From a virus, in IMG/VR virus record IMGVR_UViG_3300017987_000414, positions 1 through 21,245 of that record: a stretch of DNA of 21,245 nucleotides. One strand, 5' to 3'. Both the position numbers and the translations under genes were made by a program. The notes below the pieces were generated by a model. The model searched no databases. It was not told the origin of the DNA and was given only the letters and a program-made list of their open reading frames with translations. Shown piece after piece: positions 1 through 6,304 of this stretch (positions within the stretch are counted from its first letter, which is position 1; the number at the start of each line of letters is the position of its first letter).

Positions 1-39
1 ATCGAGAAGTTGCACACAGTTTGTTTACAAGGAGACGTC

Positions 40-1554
40 GTGAAGATTGAGCAGCGTCGTGTCGAGAAAATCAGGCCGTATGAGAACAACCCGCGCGTGA
101 ACGATATGGCAGTGGACGCGGTGGCGCGCAGTATCGAGGAGTTCGGGTTTCGGCAGCCAGTCGTCATCGATAGCGAGAGCGTGATCGTTTGTGGCCATAC
201 ACGATGGAAGGCCGCGCAGAAACTCGGACTGAAGGCGGTACCGGTCCACGTGGCCACCGACCTTACTCCGGATCAGATCCGCGCCTATCGCATCGCAGAC
301 AACAAGCTGGCCGAACTGGCGACCTGGGACGTGGAGCTTCTGCAGATCGAGCTGGCCGACCTACAGGCCGCCGATATTGATCTCTCGATCATCGGTTTCT
401 CGGATGAGATGCTCGCGCAGCTCGCCCAGGAGAATGCCGCGCCCGGGCAGACCGATCCAGACAGCATTCCAGAACCGCCCGATGCCGCTACTACTAAGAG
501 AGGCAGGGTCTACGAGCTGGGGAACCACCGCCTCATGTGTGGTGATTCCGGGTCCGTTGCCGATGTTGACGTTCTGCTCCACGGCGTGTCGGTTTCACTT
601 GTGAACACGGATCCGCCCTATAATGTTAACGTTGAGCCGCGCAGCAACAACGCCATTGCGGCAGGCCTCAGCACGTTCAGGCAGGGAACCACGTCCGATT
701 TGAACCATCACCGACTTACGCATCACCAGGGTTTTGACCTGCGCCGAGGGAAGTCCAAGGCCCACGGAACAACAACAAAGATGCGTCCGAAGGACCGTCC
801 CTTGGAGAACGACTTCGTCTCTGGAGAAGAATTCGACCGGCTCTTAGCGGCGTGGTTCGGCAATATTGCCAGGACGTTGCAGCCTGGCGGGGTGTTTTAC
901 GTTTGGGGCGGATATGGGAATTTCATCAACTATCCTGTCGCGCTCAGGGCGGCGTCGCTCTATTTCAGTCAGGCGATTGTCTGGGTGAAAGAGCATCCCG
1001 TCTTGACGCGCAAGGACTTCATGGGCAACCACGAGTGGTGCTTCTACGGCTGGCGCGAGGGCGGCGGGCACAAGTTCTACGGGCCGAATAATGTCCGTGA
1101 TACCTGGCAGCTTTCACGGGCCCATCGCGGGAACGTGGCCATAGACAAGGGGGTGAATCTGACAGCCGCCGATGGTTCGCGTATTGCCGTTATGCCGCCC
1201 CAGGAAGATCTCCGCGCCGTTAGCGTTGGGGACGAGGTGCTCTTGCATGGTTTCAGTGAAGGAACGGACGTATGGCGTGTGAAGAAGATCAGCCCTCAGA
1301 ACATGGTCCACCTGACGGAAAAGCCGGTCGAACTAGCCGTTCGTGCGATTCGCTACTCGTCGAAGAAGGGGCAGAGCGTCCTCGACCTCTTCGGCGGGTC
1401 GGGATCGACGCTGATTGCCTGCGAGCAGCTCGCGCGAAAGGCCTTCCTGATGGAACTGGATCCGCCGTACTGTGACGTCATCCGGCAACGATGGGCGGAG
1501 TTTGTTCATGGCAAGGGATGTGATTGGCAGAAACTCGCCCCGGAGATTCAATGA
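40..1554 (+). CDS. ParB-like N-terminal domain fused to DNA (N4-cytosine/N6-adenine) methyltransferase
   Basis: Predicted 504-aa phage DNA-modification enzyme that would methylate an exocyclic amino group of adenine or cytosine in phage or host DNA. Residues about 1-125 form a ParB/Srx-like nuclease-fold domain (KIRPYENNPR near the start, GHTR at 52-55). The methyltransferase follows, with catalytic motif DPPY at 191-194 and the SAM-binding motif FGGSGST at 451-457, the motif order of beta-class enzymes. About 50 residues (roughly 365-412) form an insert just before the conserved VKKISPQNMVHLTEKP segment. I chose GTG at 40 because AAGGAG (29-34) lies 5 nt upstream; a TTG at 10 would add ten residues but has no such site. 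The stop overlaps the next ATG (ATGA). The fusion is common beside phage terminases. The methylated sequence cannot be predicted. Confidence 0.9.
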   Translation: MKIEQRRVEKIRPYENNPRVNDMAVDAVARSIEEFGFRQPVVIDSESVIVCGHTRWKAAQKLGLKAVPVHVATDLTPDQIRAYRIADNKLAELATWDVELLQIELADLQAADIDLSIIGFSDEMLAQLAQENAAPGQTDPDSIPEPPDAATTKRGRVYELGNHRLMCGDSGSVADVDVLLHGVSVSLVNTDPPYNVNVEPRSNNAIAAGLSTFRQGTTSDLNHHRLTHHQGFDLRRGKSKAHGTTTKMRPKDRPLENDFVSGEEFDRLLAAWFGNIARTLQPGGVFYVWGGYGNFINYPVALRAASLYFSQAIVWVKEHPVLTRKDFMGNHEWCFYGWREGGGHKFYGPNNVRDTWQLSRAHRGNVAIDKGVNLTAADGSRIAVMPPQEDLRAVSVGDEVLLHGFSEGTDVWRVKKISPQNMVHLTEKPVELAVRAIRYSSKKGQSVLDLFGGSGSTLIACEQLARKAFLMELDPPYCDVIRQRWAEFVHGKGCDWQKLAPEIQ

Positions 1555-1745
1555 CACAACCCGCCGCCGATCCAGGAGCACTCACGCCAGGGCAGATAGC
1601 TCAGTTACTTGCGGTTGGGGGCGCGAATGGCATAACCGAAGACATGATCCTCGAGGACATAAAGATGGGGGCGCCGGTCAAGGATGACGGCACGATGAGC
1701 CTGATCGATTATACCGCCTGGATGGTGAAGGAAAACCGGGCTTAG
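1551..1745 (+). CDS. 64-aa protein, candidate small terminase subunit or DNA-binding domain
   Basis: Small acidic protein starting at an ATG that overlaps the methyltransferase stop (ATGA), with GGAG at 1542-1545, 5 nt upstream. It ends in TAG. Its main visible feature is that residues from LTPGQIAQLL to the end (LIDYTAWMVKENRA) align with residues about 36-90 of the next gene, the large terminase (LSPGELLRLV ... IDLVRYAAWLANERH). The two proteins thus share one small helical domain. Its place directly before the large terminase, in the slot normally held by the small subunit, suggests DNA recognition during packaging, but I see no diagnostic helix-turn-helix motif and the role is inferred. 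It lies in the same frame as the terminase, separated by one TAG and 26 open codons. Confidence 0.7.
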   Translation: MTQPAADPGALTPGQIAQLLAVGGANGITEDMILEDIKMGAPVKDDGTMSLIDYTAWMVKENRA

Positions 1746-1823
1746 ACAGACGACAAAGCGGCCCAGTCAGACGCGTCAACGTCGTGGCCGGGCCTGACCA
1801 CAGCGGGTTATCAAGAACACGCC
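1746..1823 (+). other. 78-nt gap before the large terminase, open in frame
   Basis: No separate gene or convincing terminator. The stretch can form a weak GGCCC/GGGCC pairing but has no U-tract. It is open in the frame shared by the 64-aa protein and the terminase, so only the TAG at 1743-1745 separates the two. Confidence 0.4.
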
Positions 1824-4178
1824 ATGGCTAAGAAGAGTATCGGCAAGAAGAAACGTCGCCGAAGCCCACCGCCGCAACTACCCTTCAAGATAGACTGGAC
1901 CGTTTTGGACGTGATCGACCCGAGAAAACTAAGCCCCGGCGAACTTCTTCGCCTCGTCAATTCGACGCCGATCGGCGCCGTTCTCACGGAGACCGTTCTT
2001 CGCCGGCAGCGGAACCGGGCGGGTTATCGTATTGGGACGGCGCGCCAGATCGACCTGGTTCGTTACGCTGCATGGCTTGCAAACGAACGGCATCCAGCCC
2101 ATTCCCCACCAGCCAAACGATCGGATTATGATGCCCATCGCGACGCGATGGCGAAGGTCTCGCGCGAGCGGTCCGTGTCCGGGCGCGACATCGGCCTGTG
2201 TCCGGAGGTGAAGGACCCGGTCCGGTGGGCCGCGTGCGAGCGGGATTTCAAGCTCTTCTGCGAGACCTACTTCCCGGAGACGTTCAACCTCGAATGGTCG
2301 GGCGACCAACTGAAGGTCATCGCCAAGATCGAAAAGGCCGTCCTCGAGGGCGGCCTTTTCGCTATGGCCATGCCGCGCGGGTCCGGGAAGACAAGCCTTT
2401 GCGAGGCGGCCTGCCTCTGGGCAATCCTATATGGACACCGGTGCTTCATCGCCCTGGTCGGGTCCGACGAGGGGGCCGCGATCGAGATGATGGATTCGCT
2501 GAAGATGGAACTCGAAACCAACGAGTTGCTCCTGGAGGACTTCCCGAAGGTGGTATTCCCGATCCAGTGCCTGGACGGCATCGCGCAGCGCGCCAATGGC
2601 CAAACGAGCGACGGCGAACGCACTCATATGGAGTGGAAGGAGAAGGTCGTGGTTCTCCCGACGGTGCGTGGGAGCCAGGCCTCCGGGGCGATTATCCGCG
2701 TGGCCGGGATTACGGGGCGCATCCGCGGCATGAAGTACAAGCGGCGAGACGGCGTGGCAGCGCGTCCCGACCTGGTTATTCTCGATGATCCGCAGACCGA
2801 TGAATCGGCGAAATCCGATTCGCAGAACCATTTTCGCATGGGGGTGATCAAGGGGGCGGTCCTGGGCCTGGCCGGGCCGGGGAAGAAGATCGCCGGCTTC
2901 ATGCCCTGCACCGTCATCGCGCGGAATGACATGGTTGACCGCGTCATGGATCGCGACCAGAATCCGGAGTGGCAGGGCGAGCGGATGAAGATGATGTACT
3001 CGTTCCCGACGAATACGAAGCGCTGGGCCGAATATGAGAAGATCCGCGCGGAGGATTTGAAGGCCGAGAAAGGACTCAAGCGCGCGACCGCCTTCTACCG
3101 AAAACACCAGAAGGCCATGGACGTCGGCGCGATCGTGGCGTGGGCGGCGAGATACAACCCGGATGAGGCGTCGGCGATTCAGCACGCGATGAATCTGCGG
3201 TTTCGGGGCGAGGCGGCCTTTTACGCGGAATATCAGAACGAGCCGTTCGACCTCGTTCAGGACGAGGAGATGCTCACCGCCGATCAAATCGCCGCGAAGA
3301 TCAACCGTCTTGACCAGGGCATAATTCCAATCGGAAACGATCATCTGACCGCTTTTATCGACGTCCAGGGCAAATTGCTCTACTGGGTTGTCTGCGCGTG
3401 GGGAGACGATTTCACCGGGGCGGTCATCGATTACGGCGCCTATCCAGATCAAAAGTGCCACTATTTTACGCTGCTCGACGCGCGGCGATCCCTGGCGCAC
3501 GTGACGCCGCGCGCCGGTCTCGAGGGGCGCATCTTTGCCGGGCTTGAAAAGCTCACGGCGGAGATCCTCGGAAAGGAATGGAAACGGGATGACGGGGCGA
3601 TGATGCGGATCGAGCGGTGTCTGATCGACGCGAACTGGGGCCAATCGACCGACACGGTCTATCAGTTCTGCCGACAGAGCGAACATGCCGCGCAGGTCAT
3701 GCCTTCGCACGGCCGCTACGTCGGCGCCTCCTCGAAGCCGTTTTCCGAGTATCGCAAGCAGCGCGGCGAGCGTCTCGGGCACAACTGGCGTATTCCGTCC
3801 ATCAAGGGGCGGCGGGCGATTCGGCACGTGATCTATGACGCGAACTACTGGAAGTCATTCGTTCATGCGCGCCTGGCTGTGGCCATGGGCGACAAAGGAT
3901 GTTTGGCGTTGTTCGGGAAAAAGCCGGAACGGCATCGGCTCTTTTCCGAGCACCTGATGGCGGAATATCGCGTGAAGACCGAAGGCCGCGGCCGCACGGT
4001 GGACGAGTGGAAGCTGAAACCGAACAAGCCGGACAATCACTGGCTGGACGGGCTGGCCGGCGCGGCCGTGGCGGCCAGTATGCTGGGCGTGCATCTCGGC
4101 GAGCATCAGGCGGTGAAGGGCGCCGGCCGCAAGCGCGTCTCGTTCGCAGAAATGCAGAAAAACAGGAGAAGGGCGTGA
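1824..4178 (+). CDS. terL: Phage terminase large subunit (packaging ATPase/nuclease)
   Basis: 784-aa motor protein that pumps phage DNA into the prohead through the portal and cuts the concatemer. An extra N-terminal domain (about 34-90) matches the preceding 64-aa protein. The ATPase domain has Walker A GSGKT at 186-190 and Walker B LVILDDP at 318-323. The C-terminal RNase H-like nuclease has candidate metal-binding acidic residues at D513 (FIDV), D602 (LIDANWG) and D742 (WLDGLAG). It ends with a basic RKRVSFAEMQKNRRRA tail. At 784 residues it is longer than many large terminases, partly because of the N-terminal addition. The ATG at 1824 has only a weak upstream site (AAGA), but no better start exists for over 100 codons. 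The stop overlaps the GTG of the next gene (GTGA). Confidence 0.95.
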   Translation: MAKKSIGKKKRRRSPPPQLPFKIDWTVLDVIDPRKLSPGELLRLVNSTPIGAVLTETVLRRQRNRAGYRIGTARQIDLVRYAAWLANERHPAHSPPAKRSDYDAHRDAMAKVSRERSVSGRDIGLCPEVKDPVRWAACERDFKLFCETYFPETFNLEWSGDQLKVIAKIEKAVLEGGLFAMAMPRGSGKTSLCEAACLWAILYGHRCFIALVGSDEGAAIEMMDSLKMELETNELLLEDFPKVVFPIQCLDGIAQRANGQTSDGERTHMEWKEKVVVLPTVRGSQASGAIIRVAGITGRIRGMKYKRRDGVAARPDLVILDDPQTDESAKSDSQNHFRMGVIKGAVLGLAGPGKKIAGFMPCTVIARNDMVDRVMDRDQNPEWQGERMKMMYSFPTNTKRWAEYEKIRAEDLKAEKGLKRATAFYRKHQKAMDVGAIVAWAARYNPDEASAIQHAMNLRFRGEAAFYAEYQNEPFDLVQDEEMLTADQIAAKINRLDQGIIPIGNDHLTAFIDVQGKLLYWVVCAWGDDFTGAVIDYGAYPDQKCHYFTLLDARRSLAHVTPRAGLEGRIFAGLEKLTAEILGKEWKRDDGAMMRIERCLIDANWGQSTDTVYQFCRQSEHAAQVMPSHGRYVGASSKPFSEYRKQRGERLGHNWRIPSIKGRRAIRHVIYDANYWKSFVHARLAVAMGDKGCLALFGKKPERHRLFSEHLMAEYRVKTEGRGRTVDEWKLKPNKPDNHWLDGLAGAAVAASMLGVHLGEHQAVKGAGRKRVSFAEMQKNRRRA

Positions 4179-4375
4179 AATCACGGATAAGCGAACCCGG
4201 CCACGGCGATGGCCTCTGCTGCGCAAAATGCGGGTGCGCACACCTGCCGGTCCTGTATACTCGCCGGCATCCCGGCAACCGTATCAAGCGCGTGCGCGAG
4301 TGCCGGCATTGTGGGCACAGGCTGGTCACGTACGAATCGGCCTCTCCATTTGGCTCCAAAGCGAGCGATAACTAA
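4175..4375 (+). CDS. 66-aa zinc-ribbon protein (NrdR-like N-terminal fold)
   Basis: Short protein translated from a GTG overlapping the terminase stop (GTGA), with the strong site AGGAGAAGG at 4164-4172. It contains two paired-cysteine knuckles, CAKC near residues 16-19 and CRHC about 27 residues later, followed by GHRLVTYE. This spacing and the arginine-rich stretch between them (RRHPGNRIKRVREC) resemble the zinc ribbon at the N-terminus of the repressor NrdR (…RRRECPSCGKRFTTYE). The ATP-cone that follows in true NrdR is absent, so this is only the ribbon. It could be a phage transcription or nucleic-acid-binding factor. It is the last gene before the non-coding control region, a fitting place for a regulator, but no function is demonstrated. 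Confidence 0.75.
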   Translation: MKSRISEPGHGDGLCCAKCGCAHLPVLYTRRHPGNRIKRVRECRHCGHRLVTYESASPFGSKASDN

Positions 4376-4380
4376 AAAAA

Positions 4381-4394
4381 GTACAGATATGTAC
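4381..4394. repeat. 14-bp dyad GTACA-GATA-TGTAC
   Basis: A perfect 5-bp inverted repeat with a 4-nt spacer, 20 bp upstream of the -35 box. It is flanked by seven A residues at 4374-4380. Read on the minus strand it is a weak hairpin followed by seven T, so it could be an operator or a weak minus-strand terminator. Too short to be sure. Confidence 0.3.
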
Positions 4395-4413
4395 GCATTT
4401 TGTTAGCGCCCCC

Positions 4414-4443
4414 TTGACGTCCCTCATCATTCCCCCCCATAAT
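4414..4443 (+). promoter_or_regulatory. Sigma70-type promoter
   Basis: TTGACG at 4414-4419 and CATAAT at 4438-4443 are separated by 18 nt, each matching the consensus hexamer at five of six positions. Transcription would begin near 4450 and run into the structured leader, terminator and tRNA-like sequence. It lies in the longest non-coding stretch of the window, between the packaging and head operons, where a promoter is expected. Confidence 0.6.
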
Positions 4444-4449
4444 CAAGGC

Positions 4450-4552
4450 AACAAGAAAAAACTGCGGGCATAACGCGAGCCAGCTACTCGCGGAAGTCCC
4501 GAGACTGAGCCGGCCATGCAGGGCTGCATCCTTGCATGGCCGGTTTTCTTTT
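4450..4552 (+). ncRNA. Candidate structured leader or small RNA
   Basis: About 100 nt bounded by the promoter (start near 4450) and an intrinsic terminator. It holds a perfect hairpin, CGCGAG (4474-4479) / CTCGCG (4487-4492) with a 7-nt loop, which can be enclosed by CGGG (4465-4468) / CCCG (4498-4501), then the terminator stem. No open reading frame with a ribosome site was seen in it. It could be a free small RNA or an attenuator controlling the head genes. I could not match it to a named riboswitch class. Confidence 0.4.
4508..4552 (+). terminator. Strong Rho-independent terminator
   Basis: Stem CCGGCCATGCA (4510-4520) pairs perfectly with TGCATGGCCGG (4533-4543) across a 12-nt loop and is followed at once by TTTTCTTTT (4544-4552). 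It lies downstream of the promoter and upstream of the tRNA-like sequence and head genes, so it either ends a short RNA or acts as an attenuator. Confidence 0.85.
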
Positions 4553-4570
4553 GGGCGCACGCAGGCGAAT

Positions 4571-4643
4571 CGCGGGTGGCAGGGGCCGGTGCCCCGGCGG
4601 GCTTCATGGGCCCGCGACCGAGGTTCGACTCCTCGGCCCGCTA
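4571..4643 (+). tRNA. tRNA-like gene, anticodon CAT, resembling initiator tRNA-Met
   Basis: 73 nt folds as a cloverleaf. Acceptor 4571-4577 pairs with 4636-4642, with a C·T mismatch at 1:72 and a T·G at 7:66. The D region 4580-4596 has a 9-nt loop containing GG. The anticodon stem 4598-4602/4610-4614 has five of five pairs, with 7-nt loop TTCATGG (anticodon CAT 4605-4607, U33, purine 37). The variable loop is CGAC. The T stem 4619-4623/4631-4635 has five of five pairs with loop TTCGACT; discriminator A4643. The unpaired 1:72, purine11-pyrimidine24 (A·C) and G/C-rich anticodon stem are features of bacterial initiator tRNA. Against it: position 8 is G, not U, in this fold; the D stem has a mismatch; the next bases are CCG, not CCA. 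CAT could also be a lysidine-type Ile tRNA. Confidence 0.65.
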
Positions 4644-4667
4644 CCGTTTGGGAGAGGAAGCACTGAA

Positions 4668-4862
4668 ATGAGCGACAACTCAGCAGCCATCAATACGAAC
4701 GCGCAAAGTCCTGCCGAGGTCGAGCAGGACGGCACACGCGCGAAGGCGCATCCGATCAACGATCAGATCGCAGCGGATCGATACGCGGCAACGCGCGCTG
4801 CGCACGCCAGGAACTCGACGGGACTGCGATTCAATAAAATCGTACCGCCGGGGAGCGTCTGA
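4668..4862 (+). CDS. 64-aa small head protein in gpW position
   Basis: Small hydrophilic protein starting at ATG 4668, preceded by GGGAGAGGAAG ending 7 nt upstream. The N-terminal half is rich in Asn, Ala, Glu and Gln and looks disordered. The C-terminal half (HPINDQIAADRYAATRAAH) could form one helix, and the protein ends RFNKIVPPGSV. In lambda the comparably sized head-completion protein gpW lies between the terminase and the portal, which is exactly this position, but I see no clear sequence match to gpW. The stop at 4860-4862 abuts the portal ATG, and the portal ribosome site lies inside this gene, so translation is probably coupled. Confidence 0.65.
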   Translation: MSDNSAAINTNAQSPAEVEQDGTRAKAHPINDQIAADRYAATRAAHARNSTGLRFNKIVPPGSV

Positions 4863-6302
4863 ATGAAGAAATTTTTCCGCGCCGGCAAGAGACGCTTGAT
4901 GGCAATCAGGCGCGCGATTCGCGGCAAGTACGACGCCGCGCAGACGACGGCAGACAACAAAAAACATTGGGCGAACGCCGATGCGCTTTCGGCCGATGCT
5001 GCCAATTCATTCGCCGTTCGGCGGACGCTTCGGATGCGGGCACGCTATGAACTCGCCAACAACTGCTACGCGCGCGGGATCATCTCGACTTTGGCGAATG
5101 ACGCCATCGGCCGGGGCCCGCGATTGCAGCTGCTGACGGAGAGCGGCGATGACAATACGCACGTCGAGAAATCCTTTTCCGACTGGGCGGCGGAGATACG
5201 TCTCGCTCAAAAGCTTCGGACGGCGCGCATGGCCATGGCCAGCGACGGCGAGGCGTTTCTGCTTCTTTCCAACAATCCGAAATTGCATCATCCCGTCAAG
5301 CTCGACCTGGTTCTGATCGAGGCGGATCGCGTGACCACGCCGCTGTTTGCCCCCGAGAAAGGCGCGAAGGCGGTTGACGGGATTGTTTTCGATCAGAATG
5401 GAAACCCTGTCGAATACCACGTTTTGAAGCAGCACCCGGGCGACACGGGATGGCTCGGTTCAGGGCTGGAATATGACCCCGTTCCGGCCAGCCGGGTGAT
5501 TCATCTATTCCGCAAGGATCGGCCGGAGCAGCATCGGGGCATTCCGGAAATCACACCTGCCCTTCCGCTCTTCTCCCAACTGCGACGATTCACGCTGGCG
5601 ACGCTTGATGCGGCGGAGACGGCGGCAAACTTCTCCGGCGTCATCGAGTCCAACGGGGCTGCCGAGGAGGAGACAACCGAAGAGTCTGCGCCGTTCGAGG
5701 AAATTGAACTGGCGAGGAACCTCTTCACGACGCTTCCCTACGGCTACAAACTTGGCCAGATGCGGGCCGAACATCCGGAGACGACGTATGCGATGTTCAA
5801 GCGGGAACTTCTGAACGAAATGGCGCGGTGTTTCAACATGCCTTACAACATCGCCGCCTGCAACTCCTCCGACTACAACTACGCCTCCGGGCGCCTCGAC
5901 CACCAGACCTATGATCGCGCGATCTCCGTTGACCGAAGCGACATTGAAATCGTCGCGTTGGATCCGATTGCCGCGGCCTGGATGGCCGAGGCCGTTCTCA
6001 TCGAGAAGCTCCTGCCGCAATCATGGCGGCTCATGGGCGCCACGCTGCCTCCGCGTCACGCATGGTTCTGGACCAACCGTCCGCACGTGGATCCGTCCAA
6101 AGAGGCGAACGCCCAGGAAACCCGGCTGCGGAACAACAGCACCACCCTGGCGCACGAATACGCGCTGATGGGCAAGGACTGGGAACAGGAACTGCGCCAG
6201 CGCGCGAGGGAAATCGCGCTGGAACGCGAACTGGGCATTGAGGCAACGAAACAGACCCGAAATCCGGCGCGGAACCGCGCCGACAATTCAGAGGAGGACT
6301 GA
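4863..6302 (+). CDS. Phage portal protein, lambda family
   Basis: 479-aa portal subunit; a ring of twelve would form the DNA entry channel at one vertex of the prohead and dock the terminase. Family signatures visible are a basic N-terminus, NDAIGRGPRLQL near 79-90, IHLFRKDRPEQHRGIPEITP at 213-232, and SSDYNYASGRLDHQ at 335-348, all typical of the lambda gpB-type family. The C-terminus is charged and likely flexible (QTRNPARNRADNSEED). GGGGAG at 4850-4855 lies 7 nt upstream of the ATG. The gene directly follows the small gpW-position protein and is separated from the protease-capsid gene by 2 nt. Length is ordinary for the family. Confidence 0.95.
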   Translation: MKKFFRAGKRRLMAIRRAIRGKYDAAQTTADNKKHWANADALSADAANSFAVRRTLRMRARYELANNCYARGIISTLANDAIGRGPRLQLLTESGDDNTHVEKSFSDWAAEIRLAQKLRTARMAMASDGEAFLLLSNNPKLHHPVKLDLVLIEADRVTTPLFAPEKGAKAVDGIVFDQNGNPVEYHVLKQHPGDTGWLGSGLEYDPVPASRVIHLFRKDRPEQHRGIPEITPALPLFSQLRRFTLATLDAAETAANFSGVIESNGAAEEETTEESAPFEEIELARNLFTTLPYGYKLGQMRAEHPETTYAMFKRELLNEMARCFNMPYNIAACNSSDYNYASGRLDHQTYDRAISVDRSDIEIVALDPIAAAWMAEAVLIEKLLPQSWRLMGATLPPRHAWFWTNRPHVDPSKEANAQETRLRNNSTTLAHEYALMGKDWEQELRQRAREIALERELGIEATKQTRNPARNRADNSEED

Positions 6303-6304
6303 TC

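Noticed and set aside
10-39. TTG at 10 as the methyltransferase start
   Set aside because: GTG 40 has AAGGAG at the right distance and matches the usual start of the ParB-like domain.
4508-4552. HDV-like ribozyme, suggested by GCCGGCCATGC
   Set aside because: The sequence is fully explained by a simple terminator stem with U-tract; the nested pseudoknot pairings are absent.
4571-4643. tRNA gene as a phage attachment site
   Set aside because: It lies between packaging and head genes, not at a phage-host border, and no integrase or direct repeat of its 3' end was seen.
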